Shown: positions 34,124 to 44,093, counted from the stretch's first letter. The stretch is 64,000 nt of DNA from an uncultured Alphaproteobacteria bacterium (GCA_949297145.1 CASFQO010000015.1:1-64000), one strand, 5' to 3'. A program made the numbers and translations. The notes: generated by a model from the letters alone, not told the origin.

Positions 34124-35278
34124 ATGAAAAGCAGCAAAAGTTTATTTTATATAACCACTTTATTTGCTGCTTTTATTTTATGCTTTTTCAGCTATATTTT
34201 ATTCATCTACAAAACCGATTACCTAAAAATATATGTTGTATACTACAAACCGGCCCCTCTAATCAAAAATGAAATTTTCACGCCCATACAAGGTGGAAGA
34301 GCAGTTGCGGCCACCCCTTCACGTCAAGGCACCTTTACAGAACAACAAATAGATTGGCTCAATCAAAATATGATAGGTGATGATACAAATGAAAATATCT
34401 CCAACCTAAACCGCTATTTTGCTGAATTAACCGCCTTATATTGGATATGGAAAAACACCGATTCGCCTTATGTCGGAATGTTTCATTACCGCCGCTTCCT
34501 ATGCTTAAATGACAAATCTCGCTACCCTTTATTAAATTTTCCGTCTATGCGCTTCCGCCATTTAGGGATTAAACACCTGGAAAGTTTTGCTAATGAATTT
34601 TTACACAATTTAGAGCTTGAAAAAAAATATATTCTACCCTGGTTTGCAACGCACGACATTATCGTTTCAGAACCCATACGCATAAATACGTATGAACAAT
34701 ATAAAAAGGAGCATATTATATCAGATTTGGATAAAGCATTGGAAATCATCCGCCAAAAGTACCCATATATGTATGATTTTGCAAATAAAACTCTTAAAAG
34801 TGATAAGGGATTTTACCCCACGAATATGTTCATAACCCGCCGAGAAATATTAAATAATTATGCCTCTTGGCTATTTAGCATTTTACGCCCCTTATACCAA
34901 CAAATCAAAGATGAACTCCCCCAACGCAATACAGAACAAAAACTTGCTTTTGCATATTTAGGAGAAAGACTGTTCACCGTCTATTTAAAATATGAACAAC
35001 AATATCATGGTTTGAGAATAAAAGAAGTCCCCTTCGCATTAGCCTCTGACTTTTTCACCCCACCACCCGGAGCTCCTTTCATATATCTCAAAACTCCGAA
35101 ATGGGAAGACACATTCATCCAACAAGAAAATAATCGCATTTGCAGCTTTAATAATACCTATAGAAATTGCGCAAAATATGAGTTTCTCCCCCAAAACCGC
35201 CTCAAAGTAAAATGGGATAATGGCGGAACCTCATATTTTAAGCACACCACAAATAACGAGTTTGAACTTGAAAAATGA
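34124..35278 (+). CDS. DUF4422 glycosyltransferase-like protein
   Basis: A 384-residue protein with one N-terminal membrane segment (LFYITTLFAAFILCFFSYILFIY) and a DUF4422 domain: IYVVYYKPAPLIKNEIFTPIQGGRA, then IGDDTNENISNLNRYFAELTALYWIWKN and the diagnostic YVGMFHYRRFL (about 125-135). DUF4422 proteins are predicted glycosyltransferases in capsule or exopolysaccharide clusters. The anchor would place it at the inner membrane. The C-terminal 70 residues (IYLKTPKWEDTFIQQENNRIC) look like a separate beta-rich add-on. Confidence 0.8.
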   Translation: MKSSKSLFYITTLFAAFILCFFSYILFIYKTDYLKIYVVYYKPAPLIKNEIFTPIQGGRAVAATPSRQGTFTEQQIDWLNQNMIGDDTNENISNLNRYFAELTALYWIWKNTDSPYVGMFHYRRFLCLNDKSRYPLLNFPSMRFRHLGIKHLESFANEFLHNLELEKKYILPWFATHDIIVSEPIRINTYEQYKKEHIISDLDKALEIIRQKYPYMYDFANKTLKSDKGFYPTNMFITRREILNNYASWLFSILRPLYQQIKDELPQRNTEQKLAFAYLGERLFTVYLKYEQQYHGLRIKEVPFALASDFFTPPPGAPFIYLKTPKWEDTFIQQENNRICSFNNTYRNCAKYEFLPQNRLKVKWDNGGTSYFKHTTNNEFELEK

Positions 35279-35369
35279 CTAAGAGTTTGTATTTATATAA
35301 AGTTATTAACCTGAAATAAAGAAAATCCGCTTAAAAGTAACTCATATATAACAACATTTAGTCAAAGCA

Positions 35370-37277
35370 ATGCATACCCTACACTCACTCATAATAGATT
35401 TAACCTTAATCACAATATACGCAGGGCTAACCACCTTGCTATGTAAGAAGCTCAAACAACCCATTGTTTTAGGCTATGTTTTAGCTGGTATTTTTGCCGG
35501 TCCATATTTTGATTTACTCCCCACCGTCAAAGACAAGGAGGATTTAACCCTCTGGGCAGACATTGGCGTCATTTTCCTATTATTTGGGTTAGGACTGGAA
35601 TTTAGTTTCAAAAAAATGCTAAACGTTGGAAAAGCAGCCATGATAACGGCCAACGCCAATATCATCTTTATGTTATTTTTAGGATACAACACAGGACTTA
35701 TGCTCGGCTGGTCAACAATGGACAGCTTCTTTTTAGGTTCAATGATATCTATGTCATCAACAACAATCATCATCAAAGCCTTCGATGACTTAAACATAAA
35801 AAAGCAACGTTTCACCGATCTAGTTTTTGGTGTTTTAATCGTAGAAGATTTAGTCGGAATATTATTGCTCGTCTTACTGCCGACGATAGCGCTGGGCAGC
35901 ACCATTAACGGTCTAGCCTTAGGTTTAAGCACTTTAAAATTGATTTTCTTTTTAATTCTTTGCTTTATAATAGGAATATACCTCGTTCCGACTTTTCTAG
36001 AAAAAATCCAAAAATACCTAACCGATGAAATGCTGCTTATTATCACCATAAGTCTTTGCTTTGGGATGGTTTTATTAGCCACATCATCAGGATTTTCCTC
36101 AGCCTTAGGCGCTTTCATAATGGGTTCCATATTGGCAGAAACAGAATTCATCGGCAGAATAGAAAAAATTTTACAGCCACTTAAAGACTTTTTTGGTGCC
36201 GTATTTTTCGTATCTGTGGGCATGATGGTAAATCCCCAAATGTTCATCATTTACGCCGAACCAATTATTGTCATCACTTTAATTGTCGTCATCGGAAAAG
36301 TCTTGTTTTCATGCTTTGGCTTTGTTGCCTCTGGTCAACCATTAAAGACAGCCGTTTACGGAGGTTTTTCTCTAGCACAAGTCGGGGAATTTGCTTTCAT
36401 TATTGCCTCTCTGGGAATGAGTCTGAACGTTCTCAGCGCCAAAGTATATCCAATAATTGTGGCCGTTTCGGTTATCACCACATTTTTAACCCCCATGATG
36501 ATAAAGGCCGCCGATCCTGCTTATAAAAAACTAAATCGTATACTACCCGATAAATGGCTAGAATATATAAACAAATACACCACAACCATGACACATAATG
36601 AAGAAAGGCTCTGGAGTGCTTTATTCAAAAATTATTTCCTCCGCTTATCTATTTTTTCAATTATTTTATACAGCATCATTGTGTTTGCCACATTGATACG
36701 TCCCTATATAAACACGCTGATCCCCTTCAGAATTCCGGCAAATATCTGCCTAACAACCCTCACATTTTTACTTATGTCTCCATTTCTAAAAGCCCTCATC
36801 GGTTGGAACATCATCACAACAAAATTCATTAAAGATAAATTAAGTTGGATTTTCCCCAAAAGACAAGCTGAAGAAATAGAGTTAGCCGCCCAATGCGCAC
36901 AAGAAGAAAGCTCCTGCGCGCCAGAGACACGACCTCTCGATGATAAAATGCAACGTGTTCGTAATTTCTTCTCAGGCAAAACACAAGTATCAAAGATCTA
37001 TTATCGCTTGTGGATGGCAAAAAAAGCAAACCGACTGCCATTAATTATTCTAACCAGTTTCCGCATTTTAGTATCATCGTTTTTCATTGTAACAGTCGTA
37101 CACAAATTCCTAACCGAAAACCCCAAAGTGATTTTCATCTTACTGTTACTGACAATCTTTTCAGTCTCTCGCTCTCGCTGGCTGTTGGACCAATACTTAA
37201 AGATGGAATCTCAATTTTTAAGCAATTTAAAAGGACGCAACACCAGCACGACATCAAACAATGAAAAATCAGCTTAA
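35370..37277 (+). CDS. CPA2-family cation:proton antiporter (KefB/RosB-like)
   Basis: A 635-residue membrane transporter with about 12 membrane segments in residues 1-390. KQPIVLGYVLAGIFAGP, LWADIGVIFLLFGLGLEFSFKKM, SMSSTTIIIKAFDD, GVLIVEDLVGILLL and GFSLAQVGEFAFIIASLG are CPA2 hallmarks; the ED pair is the ion site. It exchanges Na+ or K+ for H+. The C-terminal 240 residues have two to four further hydrophobic segments and no recognisable TrkA-N nucleotide-binding domain, so it is not a glutathione-gated KefB proper. Confidence 0.9.
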   Translation: MHTLHSLIIDLTLITIYAGLTTLLCKKLKQPIVLGYVLAGIFAGPYFDLLPTVKDKEDLTLWADIGVIFLLFGLGLEFSFKKMLNVGKAAMITANANIIFMLFLGYNTGLMLGWSTMDSFFLGSMISMSSTTIIIKAFDDLNIKKQRFTDLVFGVLIVEDLVGILLLVLLPTIALGSTINGLALGLSTLKLIFFLILCFIIGIYLVPTFLEKIQKYLTDEMLLIITISLCFGMVLLATSSGFSSALGAFIMGSILAETEFIGRIEKILQPLKDFFGAVFFVSVGMMVNPQMFIIYAEPIIVITLIVVIGKVLFSCFGFVASGQPLKTAVYGGFSLAQVGEFAFIIASLGMSLNVLSAKVYPIIVAVSVITTFLTPMMIKAADPAYKKLNRILPDKWLEYINKYTTTMTHNEERLWSALFKNYFLRLSIFSIILYSIIVFATLIRPYINTLIPFRIPANICLTTLTFLLMSPFLKALIGWNIITTKFIKDKLSWIFPKRQAEEIELAAQCAQEESSCAPETRPLDDKMQRVRNFFSGKTQVSKIYYRLWMAKKANRLPLIILTSFRILVSSFFIVTVVHKFLTENPKVIFILLLLTIFSVSRSRWLLDQYLKMESQFLSNLKGRNTSTTSNNEKSA

Positions 37278-37296
37278 TCAAATGATAATCCATATT

Positions 37297-37920
37297 TTAG
37301 ACGTCTTTGCTGATTCGTAACGGATCTTTCAAATGCTCCGCCATATAGCGCGAAAGAGTCAATCTATCAACGCCCAATGTTCTTGCAATTTGAGACTTAG
37401 AAATATAAGCCATACGCATTGCTAAAATCTTACCATCTTTACCAGTTAACTTTAATTTAGAATTTTTACGCCCCTTTGGTCTACCCAAAATTTTCCCTTC
37501 TGCTTTTAAGCGCAATAACGCCTCTTTTGTCCTCTGAGAAATAAGGTTTCGCTCAATTTCAGCAGACAATCCAAATGCAAACGCCAAAACCTTAGATTGA
37601 ATATCTGCACCTAAGCGATAATTATCCTTAATCGTCCAAACCCGTACACCGGAAGACATACAATGATGAAGAATACTCATAACCTGCAATAAATTACGTC
37701 CTAATCGGGACAATTCTGAAGCAATCAAGACATCACCATCTCTAAGTTTTTTAAGCAATTTCCCCAATTTACGTTTTTCCAACTCTTTTGTAGAGCTAAT
37801 TGTCTCCATAATCCATTTATCAATGACAATATCATTTTTATGAGCAAATTCTTTAATCTCAAAATGTTGATTTTCCGTTGTTTGTTTATCTGTACTGACA
37901 CGAATATAGCCATAAATCAT
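37297..37920 (-). CDS. Serine recombinase (Mpi-like invertase/resolvase)
   Basis: A 207-residue small serine recombinase. The catalytic domain (1-135) has the nucleophile Ser9 in YIRVSTDKQT, the conserved SRLGRNLLQVMSI (about 69-81) and AEIERNLISQRTKEAL (about 117-132) with the active-site Arg residues. A C-terminal HTH (about 165-200: YISKSQIARTLGVDRLTLSRYM) binds the crossover site. The sequence resembles the Mpi master DNA invertase of Bacteroides more than Tn3 resolvases. It sits beside surface-glycan transferase genes. No convincing pair of crossover repeats was found by eye in the flanks. Confidence 0.88.
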   Translation of the reverse strand: MIYGYIRVSTDKQTTENQHFEIKEFAHKNDIVIDKWIMETISSTKELEKRKLGKLLKKLRDGDVLIASELSRLGRNLLQVMSILHHCMSSGVRVWTIKDNYRLGADIQSKVLAFAFGLSAEIERNLISQRTKEALLRLKAEGKILGRPKGRKNSKLKLTGKDGKILAMRMAYISKSQIARTLGVDRLTLSRYMAEHLKDPLRISKDV

Positions 37921-37989
37921 AGCGCTAGTCCTTTCATAAAATTAATTTACAAGGATTCGCTACGCCATTTTAAACAAAAAAACTATTCT

Positions 37990-38922
37990 CTATTTACCTA
38001 AAATCGGCTTAAGTCGCGCAACATAAGGCAACATTAAATCATCATAGACATCATTTATATTATGTTCATCAAAATATTTTCGCAAATCATCACCAAAGGT
38101 GCTAGAACCATTAACACACCCACGCGCAACTTTACGATTATAAAATTCCTCCCAAGATTTAATCACATAATGATTAACTTGCGCTTTTTGAATAGGATTA
38201 TCCGAAAATTTCCCAAATTCCTGATGATTTTCATTAACCCACTTACCGCAAACCCACATATAATGCGCTCCCGTATCTACAACGGTTCTGGGGTTAAATA
38301 TAGATTTCGGTGTAAAAACAGGTTTAGCCGCGTGTCCTCTAAAATTCTCTAACACAAGCCCATCAGGTTTCTTTTCATAGCCTGAACTACCATAAAAGAC
38401 CCAATGCAAGCTAACCTGACTAACATCTGCAAATTCAGACATAAACTCCCGAAAATTCTTCGCCTTATGTAACACAATAAATTCATCCAAATCAATTACC
38501 GCCATCCACTTTGTTTCCTGCCCAAAATTCTGACAAGCATCCATATAAGCAGGATCCTGTTTATCTCTACCGGGATAATAGATATATGTCACCAATCCGG
38601 CATCAATATAAGGTTTTAATATCTCTTTTATATCGTCAGAGCTCTCATTATCATACACATAAAAATGCTCGGCACCGATTAATTTATGATATTCAATCCA
38701 CTCTCTAAGGTACGGACCCTCATTTTTAATAATACAAACCACCGAAAGAAAATACTTAAATTCTTTTTTATTTTGATTTTCCTCCGCACTTAACTTTGCC
38801 AATTTTAGGTATTTAGCAATTCCAACCTTAGACAAACAAATATAAAGTTGTTTTCTGCGATGTTTATTCCGAACAAAATGAAATATTAACTTATAAAATA
38901 GCTTCCTAACATGTTCACACAT
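37990..38922 (-). CDS. Glycosyltransferase, family 2/92-like
   Basis: A 310-residue protein with a basic N terminus and a GT-A domain: FLSVVCIIKNEGPYLREWIEYHKLIGAEHFYVYDNESSDD (about 59-98), then a DLDEF motif (about 148-152) that coordinates the sugar nucleotide. This is the glycosyl_transf_2_4/GT92 pattern. It probably decorates a surface glycan. The N-terminal 50 residues are Lys/Arg/His-rich and could be a membrane-associating helix. It is upstream of the recombinase gene on the same strand, 69 bases apart. Confidence 0.82.
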   Translation of the reverse strand: MCEHVRKLFYKLIFHFVRNKHRRKQLYICLSKVGIAKYLKLAKLSAEENQNKKEFKYFLSVVCIIKNEGPYLREWIEYHKLIGAEHFYVYDNESSDDIKEILKPYIDAGLVTYIYYPGRDKQDPAYMDACQNFGQETKWMAVIDLDEFIVLHKAKNFREFMSEFADVSQVSLHWVFYGSSGYEKKPDGLVLENFRGHAAKPVFTPKSIFNPRTVVDTGAHYMWVCGKWVNENHQEFGKFSDNPIQKAQVNHYVIKSWEEFYNRKVARGCVNGSSTFGDDLRKYFDEHNINDVYDDLMLPYVARLKPILGK

Positions 38923-39061
38923 ATCTATCCCCTACACAATCAATGCAGATAAAAAAACGGTCATATTTTTGTAAATAGACTTTTTTGTGTGAAAGATTTA
39001 TTTACAGTGGTTTTTTTACAGGGACTTCTGTATACTTTTTATGACGGTAAAAATACACCAA

Positions 39062-39673
39062 CTATATCAATTTTTTCTGAACCAAAAATTGATAAATTTC
39101 CTCCGCCAACATCTGGTGCTCCGCTGCATTTGGGTGTGTTGCATCTTTATACAAAAGTTTTAAATCACGTTTTTTCCAAACATCATAACGAGAGAAAAAG
39201 ACAATGTTTCTTTTTAGGCAGACAGATTTGATAATTTCGTTATAACGTTCCACATCTGAATTATAGCGTACCAAAGAAGCCTGTGGCGTATATCGTTCTT
39301 CAATCACAGGAATCAAATCCATAACCACAACTTGAGCCCCTGTGCGTTCTAAAACGTCAAGCAACTTATTCCAATACATCTCGCGCACACCTTCAGAGAA
39401 GTCTAATTGCAAATCACTATCTTTTCTTCGCCTCAAGTCATTTATACCAATATTCACCAAAATTAAATCAAATTGCCGTGATAAATCCTCAAAAACGGCT
39501 CTATTCTGCGTATCCGCAATATTATCTCCGGATTGAGCTAAATTATTAAAAACATACTCCCCCTCATGTTCATTCAAAATCAATTTTGCCAATCGTGCAA
39601 AAAATCCCATATCTCTTTCATCATAATAACCATGTGCAATGCTATCACCAATCATTCCGATATTTTTAACCAT
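39062..39673 (-). CDS. SGNH/GDSL hydrolase
   Basis: A 203-residue cytoplasmic esterase-like protein. Block I is MIGDSIAHGYYDE (nucleophile S11), block III LVNIGINDLRRR (about 76-87) and block V DATHPNAAEH (about 184-193, Asp and His of the triad). The fold releases acyl groups from sugars, lipids or small esters; substrate unknown. It has no signal peptide. It starts 15 bases after the stop of the S41 peptidase gene upstream, so they are likely co-transcribed. Confidence 0.88.
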   Translation of the reverse strand: MVKNIGMIGDSIAHGYYDERDMGFFARLAKLILNEHEGEYVFNNLAQSGDNIADTQNRAVFEDLSRQFDLILVNIGINDLRRRKDSDLQLDFSEGVREMYWNKLLDVLERTGAQVVVMDLIPVIEERYTPQASLVRYNSDVERYNEIIKSVCLKRNIVFFSRYDVWKKRDLKLLYKDATHPNAAEHQMLAEEIYQFLVQKKLI

Positions 39674-39688
39674 AAAACCTCCAATAAA

Positions 39689-41209
39689 TTATTTTCCATT
39701 ATTTCCTTTAATATTCTTAAAATACGCCGTATTTAAAGCAGACATATTTATCGTCTGATTTTCCGACTTTGGATTGTCTTGTTTAGCAAAATGGCTCTTC
39801 GCTTTTCCCAAACATAAAGCAACTCTATCTTTTTTATTTTGTTCTTCAATCATCAACAACGCCGGATTTATATATTTAGCATGATATGCCTTTCTTAAAT
39901 CAGATGACACCTTTGGATCGTATTCAACAAACGCTAGTTTTCCACAAACAGGTTCATTTTTCTCTCTATATCCGATAACCCGCCCTTCATCTCTATCCAT
40001 CAACAAAGCCTCATCAAAAGCATCTTTTCCTGAACAATTAACATCAGGCTTATGCCCGATAACTTCTATATTTTCGCCTTCTTTATCCCAATAAGTCAAT
40101 TTTCCCCAAGCAACTCTCATACTTCCACCCCAAGGAGCTGCAAATGTTCCTTGCGTATATTGCTGCATACCATGCGTATTTTCTCCAATATAACGTACAT
40201 TTGGATGATGATAAAAGGACGTATAAGCACTTTCTGCAGAAGATCCCACTCTTGAACACATCAAAACATCCAAGCGCCCATGATATCCCTCTTTTTCATT
40301 AAAGGGATAAAAAGTTTGTGTTTCATCAAATAAGGCTCTATTTTCACCGGAAAAACACTTTCTCTGCACAATATCACTTTCTTTTAACCCATCCATCTCA
40401 TAGTTTTGAGGTTTAAAAGCACCATGCTTATGTAAAATCCAATTTCCTACTGCTGTATCCTTAATTTCACATCGTTTATAAGTATTAACCATATTGCCAT
40501 ACAGCCTTTTCGCCACATGATCTATAGGTTTATCCTCTCCACCGCGATTACCTCTAACATCCAAAATAATCCGCCCTTTTTCCCATTTGTCTTTATCTGA
40601 TAAATAAATCTCATCAAATTTTTCAATAAAATCATGCCATGCTTCATATGAATTATCCCGATGTGCAATATCATAAACAGAAACCACCAAAACATCTTCA
40701 TGACCGTTTTTCATAGTTCCGATTTCCCAAATCGGAAATTTTTCACCATCCTGCGATGTTTCCCAAGCTCCTCCCTGTTTTTGATAAGTTTCAGGTTTTT
40801 CCGCATCCGTTCTATACGCAAAATTTTTGCCCACAGTTCTATCTGCCTTAGGTTCTCCGCCATGAAAAACTTTTGCACCGACATTCACTTCAAAATGCCT
40901 ATCTTCAATAAAAGACGCCGTCTTTGCAACCATTTCTTCAAGAAAATCTTGTTGGCGCCGAGGTTCTGCAATTTTATCGTATAAATTTTCAATTTCAGTC
41001 TTAAAACCTTTTTGATTTTTTTCAGAAAAACGCGCAAAACCCACATGCTCTGCAGCCATTTTAGCATAATAAGCCAAATAAAACTTTTGAACATCGGCAG
41101 AAATATAATTTTCTCCCATTTTTTGCCGCAAATCACGAGAAAGTGATGGATAATCAACCATCAACTTATCATCAGACACTGTATTTAAAATTTCTTCAAA
41201 CGATAGCAC
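39689..41209 (-). CDS. S41-family peptidase-like protein
   Basis: A 506-residue protein with an S41 (tail-specific/CtpA) protease core: IILDVRGNRGGEDKPIDHVAKRLYG (about 214-238), the probable nucleophile region MCSRVGSSAESAYTSFYHH (about 319-337), and YIGENTHGMQQYTQGTFAAPWGGSMRVAWGKL (about 342-373). There is no PDZ domain and no signal peptide, so it resembles cytoplasmic S41B members of accessory clusters. The usual catalytic Lys position (GxxTxGK) is not obvious. It precedes the SGNH gene by 15 bases. Confidence 0.78.
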   Translation of the reverse strand: MLSFEEILNTVSDDKLMVDYPSLSRDLRQKMGENYISADVQKFYLAYYAKMAAEHVGFARFSEKNQKGFKTEIENLYDKIAEPRRQQDFLEEMVAKTASFIEDRHFEVNVGAKVFHGGEPKADRTVGKNFAYRTDAEKPETYQKQGGAWETSQDGEKFPIWEIGTMKNGHEDVLVVSVYDIAHRDNSYEAWHDFIEKFDEIYLSDKDKWEKGRIILDVRGNRGGEDKPIDHVAKRLYGNMVNTYKRCEIKDTAVGNWILHKHGAFKPQNYEMDGLKESDIVQRKCFSGENRALFDETQTFYPFNEKEGYHGRLDVLMCSRVGSSAESAYTSFYHHPNVRYIGENTHGMQQYTQGTFAAPWGGSMRVAWGKLTYWDKEGENIEVIGHKPDVNCSGKDAFDEALLMDRDEGRVIGYREKNEPVCGKLAFVEYDPKVSSDLRKAYHAKYINPALLMIEEQNKKDRVALCLGKAKSHFAKQDNPKSENQTINMSALNTAYFKNIKGNNGK

Positions 41210-41279
41210 CTTTCTCTCCCGCCTAGTAAATATATTTTACCACATTTTTGAATAAAAGTAAATAATCTTAACAGTGTAT

Positions 41280-42077
41280 TTAAAGCTCAACTTCTGCAAT
41301 CAAAAACGGATGGTCGGAATATACCATTTCAGCTTTTGCTGAAATAACCTGAACCGAAGAAGAAGCTAAAATATATTCAATTTGCGTATCATATGGATAT
41401 CGTGGCTGAAACATCTTACCATCATAATTAACAACAGAGTGCAACGATTTACCTATTTCCAATTCCGGAAAAGCCTTATTTATTGCAATGCCGACTGTAT
41501 TAAAATCTCCTGCAATTAAAGAAAGTCCTCCATTATCTGAATTCAATAATTTTGCCCACTGAGCACGATACGAAGCAAATTCTTCATCCCAGAAATGCCT
41601 ATTAAAATGTTGAAAAGGAAACATATGCGTATTCACTAAATTTAACATTTTATTTTTTCCCAAATTAAGAATTGCCTTTTGAATAAATTTATCATGCATA
41701 ACCCAATGATCTCCGTTTGGACGTATTGTCTCAATCTGAGGATTAGCGAGCTGTTGAACTTGATAAGTCATAAACGGAAATTTAGAACAAATAGATAAGC
41801 CATAAAATTTATCATCAACAAAAAAAGCTTTTTCACCGACTAAATTATGATAATAAGAAAAGTCGCAAGCATCAACAATTTGCTTAATAAAAGAGCTATC
41901 CCCATCAGGCGTATCCATAAGCACTTCTGCCAAACATAAAATATCAGGTTGCTGTTTTTTAAAATATTCCACATATCTATGAGGATGAAAGCCTGTAAAA
42001 AGATTTTCATTTTTATCGTTATAACCAACATGAATCATCTCTTGAATCACATTTGCAAAAATAACTTTCAACCGCAT
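41280..42077 (-). CDS. Endonuclease/exonuclease/phosphatase (EEP) family protein
   Basis: A 265-residue EEP-fold protein. The start at 42077 is set by AAGGAG seven bases upstream. Visible active-site elements are VIFANV (N), LCLAEVLMD with the metal-binding Glu (about 53), LIAGDFNTVGIA (about 192-203, D and N) and YSDHPFLIAEVEL at the end (D and H). It hydrolyses phosphodiesters or phosphomonoesters such as nucleic acid, inositol phosphate or sphingomyelin; which one is unknown. No secretion signal, which argues against a secreted sphingomyelinase. Confidence 0.82.
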   Translation of the reverse strand: MRLKVIFANVIQEMIHVGYNDKNENLFTGFHPHRYVEYFKKQQPDILCLAEVLMDTPDGDSSFIKQIVDACDFSYYHNLVGEKAFFVDDKFYGLSICSKFPFMTYQVQQLANPQIETIRPNGDHWVMHDKFIQKAILNLGKNKMLNLVNTHMFPFQHFNRHFWDEEFASYRAQWAKLLNSDNGGLSLIAGDFNTVGIAINKAFPELEIGKSLHSVVNYDGKMFQPRYPYDTQIEYILASSSVQVISAKAEMVYSDHPFLIAEVEL

Positions 42078-42159
42078 TCGCAACTCCTTGCTCAACTTGC
42101 TTTAACAAATATAAGAAAGATTACCTTACAAAAATTAAATTCCACTTAAAAACAAGATA

Positions 42160-42924
42160 TTAAAGGACTTGTTTTCTAATACACGCCTCATTTTCGCGAC
42201 AATATTGAATAGCTTTCTCCATAAAATCTACAAGAGATGTTGCATTTAAATAAAACTTTTCAAGCCGTACGAGTATAGGTTCACCGCCAACTTTCATATC
42301 ATAAAAATAACGATACGCAGGCCTTTCTACACGAGAACTATCAAAAAATTTTCCAATATCCGTTTGATGAACAAAAGTATCAACAACCATCTCACTTAGC
42401 AACCACTCAATATGCGGTGCATCATAATGTAAAACACTGTCTTTAAAGTGCTTATGCCATACATGAAACCAAACAAAATGTATCATCTCGTGTATTGCCG
42501 TCATTAAAAACTGCTCTTTTCCATAACGATAGAAAATCGTAAAAAAATGGCTATGTATATCACGCGGACAAATTGGATTTAATGAAATTTTTGCCGACAT
42601 ATCATCAAGAATCTCAGCACAATTAATCTGAAAGACCTTAGAAAAAACTTCTATCACTTCATTTTTTCTCTCTAACCAATATTGATTAAACATACCCGCT
42701 TTAGTTTTTAAATCATTTTCAGCTTGTGCATATAAGAGGCTCAATTGTTCGCTTAAATATTCTCTTCGGGTAAGCCAATCCGCATCAAACCCTTTACTTT
42801 TATCTAAACCAGGATACACCAAAAACAACGTCTCCCGCCAATATAAAGAATTATCATCTGTCTGAAAATGAAGAATACTTTTTATAGTATCCTGACACGA
42901 CATTACATCAACAACGAGTTTCAT
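42160..42924 (-). CDS. Putative HExxH zinc metallopeptidase
   Basis: A 254-residue soluble protein that I cannot place in a named family. It has an HExxH zinc motif (AIHEMIHF, H145-E146-H149) on a predicted helix and a downstream Glu (WLLSEMVVD, E178) that could be the third ligand of a gluzincin. The N-terminal 90 residues are helical. No signal peptide, so a cytoplasmic peptidase is inferred. Its start lies 9 bases after the stop of the upstream exported protein gene. Confidence 0.6.
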   Translation of the reverse strand: MKLVVDVMSCQDTIKSILHFQTDDNSLYWRETLFLVYPGLDKSKGFDADWLTRREYLSEQLSLLYAQAENDLKTKAGMFNQYWLERKNEVIEVFSKVFQINCAEILDDMSAKISLNPICPRDIHSHFFTIFYRYGKEQFLMTAIHEMIHFVWFHVWHKHFKDSVLHYDAPHIEWLLSEMVVDTFVHQTDIGKFFDSSRVERPAYRYFYDMKVGGEPILVRLEKFYLNATSLVDFMEKAIQYCRENEACIRKQVL

Positions 42925-42933
42925 CCTATAACC

Positions 42934-43998
42934 TTATTCTACTGTCTCAAAAAACATCAATTCTATGCTATCAGAAGAATGCTTACCACGTTTTACCAAA
43001 TCTTCTGTATATTCTTTTACAAATACAGGCATATCATCAAGTGTTTTACCCTGTGACGCAAAAACAAGAATTTTCTCATCTTCCGGAGCATCTAAATTTG
43101 CCGAAACAAAACTAATCCACATTTCATGCTCATCTATATACCATGCTGATTCGCATATTGTATATAAACCAGCAATACCATAAGATTTGGCCAAACAATT
43201 TTCGCAAGACGCTGTATAAGAATCATCTCCTAAAGTAACTGTCCACGCAGAGAAATATGGTTCTTTCATATTCGCCTCAAAATAATCCCTCAGCAAAGCC
43301 AAATCCGTCGGATAATACCATTTTTGCTTTTGATAACGAACATACTCCCATAAATTAAACGAACTCTTTGTGTTCTTTTCAAAGGCCTCTTTAATAGCTT
43401 TTTTATAAAAATCCCATAAGCAAGCCTCATCCTTTTGACATTTATTGCGATTACCAAACCATTCAGCTGTTTTAAATGACTTATAATTAGTATCAAACTC
43501 CACATCAGCTTGAGAGAGTTTACGAGATGCGCAAATAGTTATTTCCGCCTGATTTAGATTATCTCTCCAACAATCAAAACTTGTCGGATATCGATATGGC
43601 AAAGTTTCATGTTCATAAATACCATCTATATAGCCTCTCATACCACAAAATTGCCCACTTTTGTGCTGCACATCAATAATTCTTTTCATAGGATCTAACT
43701 CAAACAGTATTTCTTCCGCTGAAAATTCATCACCATATTCCCCCGTGGACTTATAAAATCTCGCATGATTTTTATCAATTGCCATTACCCCATTAACATC
43801 ACAAGTATGAACTCCATGCAGAGAAGTAATTCTAAAAAGACATTTTTCATTCATACAATCATGAATATCTAATAGCCCTCCAGCAGCCGCCGTATAGCGT
43901 CCCATCTCCCATTTTCCTTCCCAAGGAGAATTTGCAAATGAAGGTGAAATCCATAAAAAACAAAACACCACATAACATATAACTTTATAAACAAACAT
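42934..43998 (-). CDS. Exported protein with LprI/DUF1311-like segment
   Basis: A 354-residue protein. The start at 43998 gives a clean GAGGAGG six bases upstream; two earlier ATGs overlap or precede that site. A Sec signal peptide follows (FVYKVICYVVFCFLWISPSFANS). The first mature domain is beta-rich with paired Cys. Then SFDCWRDNLNQAEITICASRKLSQADVEFDTNYKSF (about 140-175) matches the LprI/DUF1311 repeat; members include lysozyme inhibitors. It has about ten Cys, fitting disulfide-bonded periplasmic folding. The function of the C-terminal 170 residues is unknown. Confidence 0.7.
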   Translation of the reverse strand: MFVYKVICYVVFCFLWISPSFANSPWEGKWEMGRYTAAAGGLLDIHDCMNEKCLFRITSLHGVHTCDVNGVMAIDKNHARFYKSTGEYGDEFSAEEILFELDPMKRIIDVQHKSGQFCGMRGYIDGIYEHETLPYRYPTSFDCWRDNLNQAEITICASRKLSQADVEFDTNYKSFKTAEWFGNRNKCQKDEACLWDFYKKAIKEAFEKNTKSSFNLWEYVRYQKQKWYYPTDLALLRDYFEANMKEPYFSAWTVTLGDDSYTASCENCLAKSYGIAGLYTICESAWYIDEHEMWISFVSANLDAPEDEKILVFASQGKTLDDMPVFVKEYTEDLVKRGKHSSDSIELMFFETVE

Positions 43999-44093
43999 AA
44001 ACATCCTCCTCAATACCATCAAACTACAAAACCTCCCGTAATGCTCTAAAGAATAAACACAGACTTTTCAAAAGCTAAACTGCCCCCTAAAAC

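Noticed and set aside
35474..36250. A 258-codon minus-strand reading frame
   Set aside because: It is antisense to a clear CPA2 antiporter with all family motifs; its low-complexity Lys/Ile-rich translation is typical of an antisense shadow of a membrane protein.
38970..39006. TGTAAATA...TATTTACA inverted repeat near the recombinase as an invertible-promoter site
   Set aside because: Only 8 bp with a 20-base gap, AT-rich, and no second copy elsewhere in the window; it does not look like an Mpi-type crossover repeat. It may be an operator or chance.
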